Shown here piece after piece: positions 32,990-43,912 of a stretch of 64,000 nt of DNA. The translations under genes were made by a program, and so were the position numbers. The notes beneath the pieces are model-generated. The model ran no database searches, had not been told where the DNA came from, and saw nothing but the letters and a program-made list of their open reading frames with translations. Origin of the DNA: Adiantum capillus-veneris (taxonomy: Eukaryota; Streptophyta; Polypodiopsida; Polypodiales; Pteridaceae); the NCBI GenBank assembly GCA_014529385.2, contig JABFUD020000347.1, positions 1 to 64,000 on the forward strand. The letters run 5' to 3'. The first letter of the stretch is position 1. Every line of letters starts with the position of its first letter.

Positions 32990-35900
32990 CACATGGTGAC
33001 GCGCCAACCGTTTACAGTCATTGTTGAGAGAATGATAGGTTTTGGTGTCAGGATCATAGAGTGTACGCCTGCCCTTGGTCAGTCTTGTTCTAGCCAGTTT
33101 ATGACAATGCGAAGCAGTATGGATCCATCCTTGTGGAACAGGCTGATTTGTTTTGACGCGTGCTTCGAACAGAATCTCAGCCATCTCCCTGTACTGCGGT
33201 GCTAGACCCGGCTTTGCTGCAATGTCTTTCTCAGGTAGTTTGGAAGATTCGACTATAAGCTGCAGTAAATGATTAGTAATCCTAGTCAATCCTCTGACCT
33301 GAATCTTCCACTGGCCCATACACTGCTGAATCCTCTGTAGCTCTTCCTTTATTGCCTGGATGTCATTGATTCGAAGAACATCATTGAACAATGTCTACCA
33401 AGTCTTCCATTCTACAGTTGATCGCTCATACCAATCCTGAAGCTCATCAGTTATTTTGAAATATGTGAGTCGATCAACTGGTTCTTGATGTTGAGGATAT
33501 AGTGATGGAAAAAATCTTGGCAACTCAGTTTCTCTTGCTGGAACAACATACAAGAGAACTGGATAATCAGGCACAAATTCCAGGAAATTCAGAACTGCCT
33601 GGTTCTCTTGTTCCATCATCTTCCTAGTAATTCTTACTAGCTGGAATAAGGTGCGGAGAGAAGTTGCCTGTGCTCCGACGGACATGCGAGTTTGAGATCC
33701 TCTGCTAGTGGCTGTCTGGTCCTCCAGGATGGCTTTCACTCTTTGGTCCAAAACACCTCTGGCAGTTTGTAGTTGAACCAGAACATCCTTAAGTTGGACC
33801 CTCACATCCTTCATGTAGCGGTAATTTGGTTTGTTACCCAGCAGAAGTTCCAGTTCTAAAGCTAAGGACTGACAATCTGCAGTAGACTGTCTTTGCCAGT
33901 ACGGGTTTACCACTTTCTCATCAGCATTGAGTATCCATTCTGGAACTCGTTCCAACAGCTGAACTGTACTGGGATGCGCAGGTAGTCTACAAGCTTCCTT
34001 ATCATGAAAAGCAGCAGATTTCCAATGTTCCACCATTTCCCTAGATCCTACATATAGTCTTTGGAACCTTTCTAAATCAGTCCACAGAGTATCATCCTTC
34101 AGATAATGTCTGGTGATGGAGGCCTGTTGATGTCTCAGCTGCTTATTTAAGGTAATGAGTTGTAGTGAATGCTGATGATCCTTCACTGGTCCCTCATCCT
34201 GAGCCTTCATTTTCCCTTTAGCCTCTCTGTTGTGATGGAATTGATTAGTTGGCTCATCTCCAGTGTTACTGGGCTGCTGTTCTTCAGCCTGCTGGTGACC
34301 CGACTGTTGTTCTGTTTCCTGTCTTTCCTGCTGTTCCTCAGTCTGGTCTGGTTGGTCTGGCTGTGACTGGACTCCTTCATCTGGCCCTGTCCCATCAGTA
34401 CCTAGTCTTGGAGGTGGAGATGGTGGTGGGGCATCATCATCATCCTGTGTATGCCCGGTTTTTTGATCATCCTCCTCCTTATCAGCTTCATCTTCTTCTT
34501 CTTCTTCATCCTCCTCTGGGGATGTCTGCTGCTCAATATAATCCATGATGGCTTGGTTCATCAGAGCATTTTTGAACTCACTCACCTTGTCCTGCAAATC
34601 ACTTTGCAGACTTTCCATCAAGGATTTTAAATTTTCTAAATAAAAAACAGCATTGCCTGCGGGGTTCAAAATTTCAAAAAAGCCATTGTAGATGTATCTA
34701 TCCGTCAGCGAACGCTTCAGAGCTGTATGGTGTAATAGCATCTTTCTAAATTTTGCCCGCTTCGTTCTGAGCCCCATTTCATCTCGCTTGGCAGCTGTCA
34801 ATGCTTCATTCCTTTGACTCTTTATGATCATAATTTCAGACTCAGCTTTAGCTAACTTTTTGTTCAACAACTCCTGAGCTCTCTCTGACTGAGCTTGCAA
34901 TACCCTGTGTTGTATGTTCTGCGCTTCCTGGGCTTTCTAGAGTGTGGCAATCTGATGCTGTGCTTCTGCCAATTCAGCTTTAAGCTTTTTAACTTCATCT
35001 TTTGATCCAGGAGCTTCCACCAATTGTCCCATACAACTGACAATGGTATTCCAAGAGGACTGTATCAGTACTGAACATAATGTCTTTGACCGTTGTTGGA
35101 TCAGAATCAACTGGTTCATATATTGCCACAGGAGCCACATAAGGTAGAGATGCATAATCAGTTTTGGTGAGTGAGAGATGCCCTCTCAATTTCTGAGTTT
35201 GCATTTGCTGTAGCTTATCCTTTTTAACCAGTTGCAGAGGGTTTTGAGAAATGACAGGAACTGTTTTAGACATAGTTGAGGACGCTGGACCTTTCCCCTT
35301 ATCCAGTTGATTCCTGCCTTTGTCTCCTGACTGATATGGTACCTTCGCCTCAGTGACTGGCTTTACCTGATCCTTCCCAGATCCAGTAGCAACTGTCTGT
35401 TTGACAACTGTCTGATTAGGTATAGTTGTCTGAGTGCTTGCTGCCTTTACCTGGCTTTCGATGTGCTTCAAGAATTCACTGCTTTTGGTCAGTGTAATTC
35501 TTGGTTTCTTTGAACTACTAGCTTCCTCTGCAGTAGCTTTCCTTTTCAGGTCCTTGGAAGTTGTTTGACTGTCCGTTTCCTCGTCGTCTGAGGATAGTTC
35601 AATTTTCTTCGGTTCAGAAATGGGCTGCTCATTCCATGCTAGCTTCACCTGCTCATTAATATTTGTAGCAGTAGCCCAATACAGAAATTGCCAGACATAC
35701 CATGCCTTGAAAACAATTTGAGATTTCAACTTGGTAGTCTGTTGAAGTACATTATGCGAGAGTATTTGACACAGGTTGATATGGACGTGTGGATCCAGTA
35801 TCTTGGTCAACAGCATAGCAAATAATTTTTCTGACACATAAGTTGGGTTATTCTTAAGACTGACTGCTTCGGCTACAAACCTGTAAGCAGCGGAGGCTTC

Positions 35901-36842
35901 CAGTCCTGCTACTGGAACTCCTTGAGCATTTGCCTTGCGCTTCTTTCGAGCTGCTTCATCCTCCTTTAGAGCAATACTTATTTGCTGCACAGTTGCCACC
36001 GATGGTTTAGGCTCATTAGGCATTCTAAATGCAAATGCAATGGCTTCTGGTGTCATGGACACCCTCCTATTATTTATCATAGCACTGTTGTTTTCTGCAT
36101 CAAAATAATCAAGAACTTGCTTGATGATCCCTGCATCAAAAGCAATCCTTGTCGCTTGCAATACAACTCACAGATCCCAGAGTTGTAGGAGAGTCATTGC
36201 ATGATCAGTAAAGACATATCGTTGGATTTTATTGTATGGAAGAACAGGAAGGCTTTGCTTTGCCTTAGTAATTATAGCCTGGGTTTCTGCAAGAGTTTCC
36301 TCCATCTTCTCTGATCGTTTCCTTCTACCCATACACTGTGAGGTCGACGACGATGAAACAGGCGAAGGCGAAGAGGACTTACTTGTGTTAAAGCCGTTGC
36401 CTGGTGTCGCTGGTAAGGTTGTCTGACAGTCAACTGTCTCGTCGGAGGTCGAAGTTTGCGGTTGTAGTGAAGAGACCTCGGAGCTCGGCGATGGCGAATG
36501 GTTGACAGGAGGAAAGCGTCACGCAGGAGATTTATGAGGAAAAATGTTAACTCTCCTGACTGTTATACGTGTTCGCGCCATAAAAGCTCCACTACTCGCC
36601 GCTCCTAGACTTGTGTGCACCGTCGCTGATGTGGCAAACATGCATTGGACAAGACTGCAACCCATCCTTGTAATAATTATCACTGGTATACCATTTGACC
36701 GTTGGCCACTTAAAATTTGGAAAGTGTGTTCATAGTGGTTCTGAACTGATTCCCACTCTGGCTGGATCATACTGGTACTGGTTCTTAAATCGTCTTGATC
36801 TGATTCTTCAGGTACTGGTTCTGAAGCTAGAACTGGTTGCAC
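32990..36842 (-). pseudogene. E3 ORF3: large coiled-coil protein downstream of integrase (broken)
   Basis: The function is unknown. The frame follows the integrase frame after a TAG at 36933 and can be read as one chain of about 1,280 codons. It is interrupted by TGA at 36519 and 36168, one frameshift near 35000, and TAG at 34937 and 33395. The order is a Ser/Pro-rich start, an N-terminal globular domain (about 36330-35600; LPYNKIQRYVF, RRVSMTPEAIAFAFRMP), a charged linker, a coiled coil around 35020-34790 (KKLKAELAEAQHQIATL), an acidic and Gln-rich stretch (34520-34200) and a C-terminal domain to the LTR. The layout parallels ORF3 of E1 and E2. The N-terminal phrase resembles domains annotated as putative plant transposon protein, but I could not check that. 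Confidence 0.7.
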
Positions 36843-36932
36843 ATGGAAAAGACCAAAAATATCTGATTTTGGTATCTCTTGATCAACAACCTCCAGTTCC
36901 TTAGTGACTTCTTCTGATCCAGTTTCTCTGGT

Positions 36933-38207
36933 CTATAAGTAATAAAGTTTGATCTTTGCTCCATTATATACTCTTGGCAACATTAGTCCAGATAAGTCTT
37001 TTAATCTGACTGTGCCATTGGAAAAGACCCAATCAACCTCAAAAGGTCCTGCCCAGGCAATCTTCAAATTCGGCTTCTTTGGACCCAGTCTTGACTGATA
37101 TAGAAGCACTAAGTCTCCTTTCTGGAATTCTCGAACTTTAATTCGGCAATCATGCCAGTGCTTCCTTCTTTGTTGAACAATTTCCTGTTCCAATATAGCC
37201 CTTTGCCTGAGTTCATATAACTGCATCAGTTCATCTAGTCTTTTCTTAAGATTATGGTTGAAGTCTAATCCATACTTTACAACCATTCTCAGACTGGGGA
37301 TTACAAACTCCATAGGAACCACTGCTTCAGTACCATACACCATTCTGAATGGTGTCATTCCAGTAGTTACCTTATAAGCTGTTCTATAAGCCCATAGAGC
37401 AGTCTGAAGCTTCAAATCCCACTGGTCTGGTTTCTTTTGCACCACCTTAGTGAGAATAGTCTTAATTGTCTTATTGCTACTTTCAGCCTGTCCATTGCAT
37501 CTGGGATAGTAAGGAGTAGATTTCCGATGCTTGACTGAAAGCATATCCAATAGGATTTCCATAGTATCATTGATAAAGTGTGTCCCTTGATCGGTCACAA
37601 TTTCCACTGGACGTCCATATTGGCAGACAATATTCTCAAACAAAAACCTTGCAGTTGACTTGACTGTGTTGTCAAGAAGAGCTTTAGCTTCAACCCACTT
37701 GGTAACATAACAAGTAGTCATAACGATGTACTTGTTCTTCCTGGGAGTCACCTTCTTAAAAGGTCCCATAAAATCCAATCCCCATTTCATGAATACTCTC
37801 AATGGTTGTATTGGCATTAAGGGAGTCATGTCTGCAACTGTTGGTCGGCCCATTCTCTGGTATATATCACAAATTTTACAAAATCTTCTGACATCAGCAA
37901 TCATTGTTTGCCACCACAGACCTGCTTGCAGAATCTTCTTGTAGGTTACTTCGTTGGAAAAGTGTCCACCAGACTCTCCATTATGTGCCTCTGAGATAAC
38001 TTGCATTCTTCCCTCCATTGGAACACATCTCCGAAGTATACCATCCACCCCCAACCGATAAAGTACTCCCCCAATGATGGTAAATTTCAGGCTTTTTATG
38101 ATCAGAGCCTTCTTCTGATTCTGTTTCCAATCTTCTGGAAAGGCACCTTGGGAAAGGAACTGATAAATATCATACCATTCAGGATCCACTGATTCTTTTT
38201 CTTCTAG
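36933..38207 (-). CDS. E3 integrase (open frame to terminal TAG)
   Basis: This inserts cDNA. The HHCC zinc domain has AHNGESGGHF and CKICDIY. The catalytic core has Asp in WGLDFMGPF, Asp in IVTDQGTHF and Glu in NGQAESSNK. The GPF/GPY-like C-terminal part (AWAGPFEVDWVF) ends with KLYYL. There is no chromodomain. A tether segment (VDPEWYDIYQFLSQG, YRLGVDGILRRCV) precedes it. The frame is intact for about 420 codons from the TAG at 38208. It is part of the pol polyprotein rather than a free gene. Confidence 0.9.
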   Translation of the reverse strand, partial: LEEKESVDPEWYDIYQFLSQGAFPEDWKQNQKKALIIKSLKFTIIGGVLYRLGVDGILRRCVPMEGRMQVISEAHNGESGGHFSNEVTYKKILQAGLWWQTMIADVRRFCKICDIYQRMGRPTVADMTPLMPIQPLRVFMKWGLDFMGPFKKVTPRKNKYIVMTTCYVTKWVEAKALLDNTVKSTARFLFENIVCQYGRPVEIVTDQGTHFINDTMEILLDMLSVKHRKSTPYYPRCNGQAESSNKTIKTILTKVVQKKPDQWDLKLQTALWAYRTAYKVTTGMTPFRMVYGTEAVVPMEFVIPSLRMVVKYGLDFNHNLKKRLDELMQLYELRQRAILEQEIVQQRRKHWHDCRIKVREFQKGDLVLLYQSRLGPKKPNLKIAWAGPFEVDWVFSNGTVRLKDLSGLMLPRVYNGAKIKLYYL

Positions 38208-38813
38208 CTAAAATAAATCAGCATCCACTGGTTCATCTCTTAGAGGTGATTCTGAAAATCCTTCTGTACTTCTGGAAAGAAAGTCAGCTCCACAGTGGTT
38301 TCGGCCAGGCTTATGGAAAATTCTGAACTCAAATTCCATAAGGAACATCATCCATCTTATCAGCCTGCCTTGAATAATGACTTTGTTAATCAGAAACAGA
38401 AGAGCTTGATGATGCACATAAAAATGGAATAACTTCCCCAATAGGTAATGCCTGAACTTTGTAGCGCTAAAAACCATTCCGAGGGCTTCTCTTTCAGTAG
38501 TCGTATAGCCTTGTTCAGCCTGACTGAATCTCCGACTAGCAAAATAGACCGGATAGTCTGTTCTGCCATCTGGCTGAGCCAATATTGCCCCCATTGCCAA
38601 TCCTGAAGCATCAACGTGTACATGAAAAATAATGTCCCAGTTCGGCTGCCTGAGGACTGGTTTACTGGTAATGGTTTTTTTTAGATTCTGGAAACTCTCC
38701 TCACACTCAGCAGTCCAATTGAACTTGCTGGTCTTCTTTGTAAGCTCATATAGTGGTACTGCTTGAGAAGAAAATTTGTGTACAAATCTTTTATAAAAAT
38801 TCACATACCCCAA
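38208..38813 (-). pseudogene. E3 RNase H domain
   Basis: Motifs are FNWTAECEESF, first Asp in HVHVDASGLAMGAILAQ, Glu in YTTTEREALGM, and YVHHQALLFL, where Asp is replaced by His/Val in FVDHQALL, then GADFLSRS. It is separated from RT by a frameshift in an A/T run near 38810 and from integrase by an in-frame TAG at 38208. Confidence 0.85.
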
Positions 38814-40599
38814 AAAAATAACTCAACTTAGAAGCAGTTCTGGGTGCTTTAGCTTGCTGGACACACTGTATTTTGTCATTGGCCATTTCTATTCCATTGC
38901 GGGAAACCACATGTCCCAGTAGCTGTCCCTTCCAAACCAAAAATACTGATTTAAATGGATTCAAGCAAATCCTTTTCTCCTGAGAGTGTTTAAAAACCAT
39001 CTCTAGGAATAGAAGGTGCTGTTCCTCAGCTGAATAGACAGTGAAGTCATCCATGAAAATGGCGAGGAACTGATGAAGAAATTCATTAAACATCTCCATC
39101 ATACACCGCTGAAAAGTAGCTGGTGCATTGCACAGGCCAAAAGGCATCACCAGATACATGAATGCTCCCCACTCAGTGATGAAAGTGGTCTTGGCCCTAT
39201 CTTTCGAAGCAATCTGTAACTGGTTATAGCCGCTATAACCATCCATGAAGCTATACATCTCATATCTTGCGATCTCATCAAGCAACATATCAGTAAAAGG
39301 TAAGGGAAATGGATCCTTAATGGTCTGGGCATTTAGTTTCCTATAGTCGACACAAACCCTTAATTTCCCATTCTTCTTAGGAACGACAACTATTGGAAAT
39401 AACCAATCACTGCTTGCTACTTTCGTAATGAACCCAGCCTTGAGAAGATTATCAATCTCCTCCTTGACCTTTTTTTCATAGTTAGGGTTCATACGGTATC
39501 TTTGTAGTTTGACTGGCCTAGCGTCCGGTTTTAGTGGTATTCGGTGCTGACAGACTTCAGGATCTACTCCCTTCAAATCTGTATGTTCCCAGGCAAATAC
39601 ATCTTTATAGTTCTGGAACATTATCCGTGCCTTTTCCTTCATTGCCGATTTCAGGTGCTTGTTGACTTTGATCATTCTGGGATTTTCCTCTGATCCCAGG
39701 TTCCATTCCTCTACTTCCTGATCATCTGGAAGCAACCAGTTGGGTCCCCCTCCTTTTCGTTTGGTCGACTCTTCAGCGTAGTCCCAAGAAGGCCCATTCA
39801 TTTCTGAATCATTATTCTGATCAGGTGGATATTCTTCTAGACATGCTGATTCTTCCATTATATCAGTAGCTGGTTCCTCCATTCTTCCAGTTAGCTGAAC
39901 GGTTCTTTCCCCTGTATTGACTTTAGTGAATTGGTCAGGGAATTGTTTCTTCTGCTTGTCAGCTTGCTCTTTGTTTAGTAGGACTGCATTCAAATCAATT
40001 TCTGCCAAAGGAAAGATGTTCATTGCTGCCAGCATTCGCTCAATTTTCCTAGCTCGGTATTTCTGACACAACTCCTTCGGCCTCAGTTCCTTTTCCCAGC
40101 TCCTGGTGTTGTTGGTCTGGATTTTGATTTTGCCACTGGCCCCTTCTATGGTTAAAGTCTGGTTTGCGTAGTCATGAACAGCATGTGCTGTTCTTAACCA
40201 TGGGCGGCCTAATAGCATTCCATATGCGCCCTGCACATCCAAAACTAGGAAACTAGTTTTAAATTTTTCCCTCCCCACTCTTATCTGCATGTTTTCAATC
40301 ATGCCCGTCGCTTGTACGACTCGATGATCTGCCATTCTTACTTTGAATGGTGCTGGTTTCATGTTGGTGATACCCATTCTTTGCTGAAGATGGGCTCCCA
40401 TTATATTGACTCCTGCTCCTCCATCGAGTATGACACTTGAGAGAGGTTCCCACTGCTTACTGACCTTGTAATCTACCTGAATAAGTGGAACTTCATCATC
40501 CCGGACAGCCGTCAGGTCTACTGTTCTGGCGTCTGCCTCAATCTTCCTACGCTGCCTGATAAAGTTGGCCACCTCAGGTAAGGTCTTTCTTATATCCTC
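38791..40599 (-). CDS. E3 protease and reverse transcriptase (open)
   Basis: The protease has VILDGGAGVNIMG (Asp codon at 40425-40423; DGG rather than DS/TG, as is common in the OTA branch) and MLLGRPWLR. The RT has VFAWEHTDLKGVDP, SDWLFPIVVVPKKNGKL, FMDGYSGYNQL, MPFGLCNAPATFQR and the catalytic FMDD at 39057-39046 (FMDDF is usual in Athila-like elements). The frame is open from gag through to 38791, where a frameshift ends it. Confidence 0.92.
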   Translation of the reverse strand, partial: EDIRKTLPEVANFIRQRRKIEADARTVDLTAVRDDEVPLIQVDYKVSKQWEPLSSVILDGGAGVNIMGAHLQQRMGITNMKPAPFKVRMADHRVVQATGMIENMQIRVGREKFKTSFLVLDVQGAYGMLLGRPWLRTAHAVHDYANQTLTIEGASGKIKIQTNNTRSWEKELRPKELCQKYRARKIERMLAAMNIFPLAEIDLNAVLLNKEQADKQKKQFPDQFTKVNTGERTVQLTGRMEEPATDIMEESACLEEYPPDQNNDSEMNGPSWDYAEESTKRKGGGPNWLLPDDQEVEEWNLGSEENPRMIKVNKHLKSAMKEKARIMFQNYKDVFAWEHTDLKGVDPEVCQHRIPLKPDARPVKLQRYRMNPNYEKKVKEEIDNLLKAGFITKVASSDWLFPIVVVPKKNGKLRVCVDYRKLNAQTIKDPFPLPFTDMLLDEIARYEMYSFMDGYSGYNQLQIASKDRAKTTFITEWGAFMYLVMPFGLCNAPATFQRCMMEMFNEFLHQFLAIFMDDFTVYSAEEQHLLFLEMVFKHSQEKRICLNPFKSVFLVWKGQLLGHVVSRNGIEMANDKIQCVQQAKAPRTASKLSYFFGVCEFL

Positions 40600-42648
40600 T
40601 AGCTCTACAATTAGCTTCTGGATTCTATCACAAATTTTCACTAGAATTTCCTCTTGCTCTTGGTCAGACTGATTGTCAGAGCTTGAAGAGCTAGTTTTCT
40701 CATACTGCCATTCTTCTTTAGCAGTACTTCTACTCTTTCCTTCCTCTTCCATCTCACCAGCTAGTCTATGTACCACAGCCACCATGGTCTCTGTCATGGC
40801 CGGTACTGATTGATCTTTATCAGTCGATTGGGCTCGTAACTTCTGAATGACTCTAGCCTCGGAACTTTCTGGCTGCTCTGGCAGCTTCTTAGCTAAATCC
40901 TCTATGATTTTAGCTGCTAGTTCTCGCTGCTCTTGCCACTCATCTACCACCTTTTCCTTACCCTTGGCCTTCCAAACTTCCCTTTGTTGGGCCCACTTGC
41001 TGCTGTTGGAGTTGGTTGGTACTTCTGAAATGTCTGGAATCTCTTCAATGATCACGCCTTTGCTCCTGGTAACTACTCTGACTGGGACTGGCTCTAGTGC
41101 CTTAGCCTCAGTAGCAGTTGTTACCGGTGCATCTGGACATTGGGCTGCAAAATGACCATACTTCCCACAGGTATAGCAATTCATGCTTCTGGTCTGGAAG
41201 TTGCCTCTTCCTCTTCCTCTGTCCATTCCTGGTTGGTATCTGCCTCGTCCTTGACCAATACCACTGGTACTTGGTCCTTCTTCTTGGGCTACTTTGATTG
41301 GCTCTGTCTTCACTGGTTCAGTGTAGGCAACCAATGATAGATCCTTTCCTTTCTTAAAATGGTGAATTCGGATGCCACAATTATTCCATAGGTGACCGAA
41401 GGCCTTGCAGTAGGTACATTGTGGGAATTCCATGGAGATGTGGTCCTTGGATTTACATCTTGAACACCAAGTCTCCATCTTCCGGACCGGCTGTCTTGTG
41501 TGGCTAATCTCTGCAATCTGCCTAGCCATTTCTTCAATTTTCTTGGTCCATGATCCTTTCTTTGATTTGTCCTTTGTCCATTCATTGGAACTGCTCTCGG
41601 AACTTTTGGACGTTGTACTGGAATCAGAAGCTTCAGTAGCCGAACTACTGCTACTGGTCCTTCGCTTCTTGTGGCTTTTTTCTTTCTTAGCCTGTTGTTC
41701 CAGTTTTAATGCTCGCTGGACCAGGTCATTGAATTTCTTTGTAGGGGCTGGTACTTCTTGTTCTCTCAGCTTCTTTCTTCTGAACCCATTCAGAAACTAT
41801 GCCCTTAATCTTTTCTCAGACGGTGGTTCTTGCAGTCGTCTGGTCAATTCTTTGATCTTTTCTACATAGCTGCGGACTGACAAATTCCGTTGTTTGATCT
41901 GATCCAATTCACAGAGAATATCCTCATCTCCTCTATTGTCGGAATATTCCAACCTGAAGGCCTTAAGTAATTTATTATATGATCTCAGTTGGCATGTAGG
42001 GTAATGGTAATACCATTTCCTTGCTGCTTCCTTCAAGGTTTGTGGAAAGTATTCCCCCCAATCATCTTCATCAATGTTTTTTAGTTCAGCATACTGCTCA
42101 AACGCTTGTATGTGAACATCAGGATCATCCTTTTTCCCTCCTTTGAACATGGGAAAGGAAATCTTCAGGGAAGCGGAGTAATCATGTCGATTACTGGTAA
42201 TTCCACCAGTTCGCTTCTTGGCTTCAGACTGACGCTTGGGAGCCTTCTTGTAGTTGTCAGTGTCAGCATCCCAATCAATCTCTATCTCAGTCTCAGTCTC
42301 AGTATCCTCTCTGTTTTGTCTGCTAGAAGTTCGGTGACTTCCCTTTCTGCCTTTGATATGCTCATCGTTCTGGCGAGACTGAGAACTCTTGGAACTCTTT
42401 GCCTTTCGTGCTTCCCGTTCTGCCCGTTTGCGTCGAGAATGACTGGAATGCTGTGAGTCCTGCACCTCATCAGCCTGACTATGCTCCTCCGGAGCCTCAG
42501 TGTCAGTCATTTTCTCTTGCTTGGGATTAGACTCTCTTCCTGACTCCTCAGGAATGGGGTCCACACGATTGGTAGATTTCCGGCCACGATTGGATAATGG
42601 TGCCATTGCTGAAAACTTCAACTGGGAGAAGAGTCTTTCAGTCAACAA
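40600..42648 (-). pseudogene. gag: E3 gag (one in-frame TAG)
   Basis: The start ATG used is at 42648, and an internal AUG (MAPLSNRGRKS) at 42606 is equally likely. A charged N-terminus precedes the capsid core (ISFPMFKGG, DPDVHIQAFEQY, ARKWYYHYP, FRLEYS). Cys/His patches are CSRCKSKDHISMEFPQCTYC and a classical zinc knuckle CYTCGKYGHFAAQC. A single TAG at 41799-41797 (LRA*FLNGF) interrupts an otherwise continuous gag-pol frame. It most likely replaced a Trp codon. Confidence 0.9.
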
Positions 42649-42660
42649 GCTTCAGCACTA

Positions 42661-42676
42661 GCCACCGTGATCGCCA
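42661..42676 (-). other. Putative primer binding site of E3
   Basis: TGGCGATCACGGTGGC lies three bases inside the 5' LTR on the minus strand. It begins like the tRNA-Arg type sites (TGGCGA...) of some Tat elements, but I cannot assign the tRNA with certainty. Confidence 0.5.
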
Positions 42677-42679
42677 AAA

Positions 42680-43156
42680 TGGAATTGGAGCTGATCTCTT
42701 GAGACAGCTAATTCCAGTGTTGAAGGATTTCAGCTACTTAGAGTAGGAAGAGTCAGATAGCAGACTAGACAGAAATCAGTGACTAAACTGAAATATGAAT
42801 ACTGAAATGAGAATCAGACTTACAGACTGGAATAAAGTTCAGACTCAGATTCAGAAGACTGTTGAGAAGTCAGTATCACTGGAATATATATATATATCAT
42901 GATTGAGATTACAGTGAATATGATTACAGAGAGAGAGAGAGAAAGTGTAGCCGATAATACTGCCACTGATGCTCAAGTGCAATTATAGCTCAAAGCGCTA
43001 ATACAAGTGATAACAATTGCCAACCCGATATCAAAGTAATGGGCCCTATTTATATGCTTCGGGTTTACCATAGTAATTACTTTAGTAATTACTAAGTGAT
43101 TCACTGCCTATCTTCTAAGAACACGTTCCCACATGGTGACGCGCCAGCCATCTACA
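42680..43156 (-). repeat. 5' LTR of E3
   Basis: This 477-bp LTR is about 97% identical to the copy at 32542-33016. It includes the same TATA box and double palindrome. Confidence 0.93.
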
Positions 43157-43161
43157 GTCAT
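43157..43161. other. Right target-site duplication of E3 (GTCAT)
   Basis: It is identical to 32537-32541. Confidence 0.92.
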
Positions 43162-43912
43162 TGTTGATCTACCACGACCAGTAAGGGTAAAAGAGGTACA
43201 AGCATTTATGGGCCATTGTGGATATTATCGGAGATTTATATACTCATATGCTATAATTGCAAAACCACTTTATGCGCTGATAACTAAATTTGAGTGGACA
43301 GATGAGTGCGAGGAAGCTTTTCAAACTTTGAAGCAAAGGTTAATTTCCGCTCCAATTTTGAAGGCTCCGGATTGGGAAAAGATATTTCACATCCACGTAG
43401 ATGCATCAGCGTATGCAATAGGATGCATACTTGCACAACCTGGAGACAACAACATGGATTTTCCAATAAGTTACTCCAATAGACAACTGAACAATGCAGA
43501 GAAGAATTACACAACAACTGAGAGGGAGGGATTGGGTATGGTCTATGCGGTGAAAAAGTTTAGACACTACTTACTTTCCAATAAATTTATATTCTTCGTT
43601 GATCACCAAGCACTGTTGTTCAAACAAACCTTGCAGTACGGGGAGGATTGTTCGATGATTCATCATACTGCTTGAGTTTGACTTCACGGTAGTAGTCAAA
43701 AAAGGAACTACACACCAAAGAGCGGATCATTTATCTAGAATGATGCATGGAGAAAACCGAGTAGGAGTTGATGATGATTTGCGAGATGCATATCTTTTCA
43801 ACATAGAAATGGTCCAAGATGGAGTGAGGATGTAATTCCTTTGCTGACTATCGGGTCATTGAATGTGACAAGACAACCATCTACCATTGCAACATCCAGA
43901 TCATTGGTAATG
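43162..43912 (+). pseudogene. E2 RT end and RNase H (resumes after E3)
   Basis: The frame continues with VDLPRPVRVKEVQAFMGHCG (RT thumb region) and then RNase H: FEWTDECEEAF, Asp in HIHVDASAYAIGC, Glu in YTTTEREGLGM, Asp in FVDHQALL. A frameshift follows at about 43620, with the frame resuming as LLEFDFTVVVKKGTT and ADHLSRM. The order matches E1. Confidence 0.9.

Larger units (their letters stand above)
32542..33016 (-). repeat. 3' LTR of E3
   Basis: On the plus strand it runs from TGGAATTGGAGC to CCGTTTACA. It contains a (GA)n stretch, a TATA box and a double TAGTAATTAC palindrome. Confidence 0.93.
32542..43156 (-). mobile_element. E3: Ty3/gypsy OTA-type retrotransposon nested in E2 (minus strand)
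   Basis: LTRs of 475 and 477 bp flank an interior coding, on the minus strand, gag, protease, RT, RNase H, integrase and ORF3. The 5-bp duplication GTCAT proves insertion. By hand count the LTRs differ by 13 substitutions and one 2-bp TA indel, about 2.7%, so it is the youngest dated element here. Damage is light: one frameshift in RT/RNase H, one in ORF3 and a few stops, mostly TAG. I see no standard polypurine tract before the 3' LTR. Confidence 0.93.

Noticed and set aside
34169-34548. Plus-strand frames opposite E3 ORF3 with Leu/Phe-rich, membrane-like peptides
   Set aside because: They are shadows of the acidic Gln/Glu-rich coding stretch on the minus strand.
33395-36842. Envelope gene in E3 (and ORF3 of E1/E2)
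   Set aside because: No signal peptide, transmembrane segment or furin-like site is visible; the proteins are charged and coiled-coil rich.
40847-42456. Plus-strand frames of 60-145 codons opposite E3 gag
   Set aside because: The minus-strand gag/pol frame is continuous here with clear motifs, and the plus frames have none.
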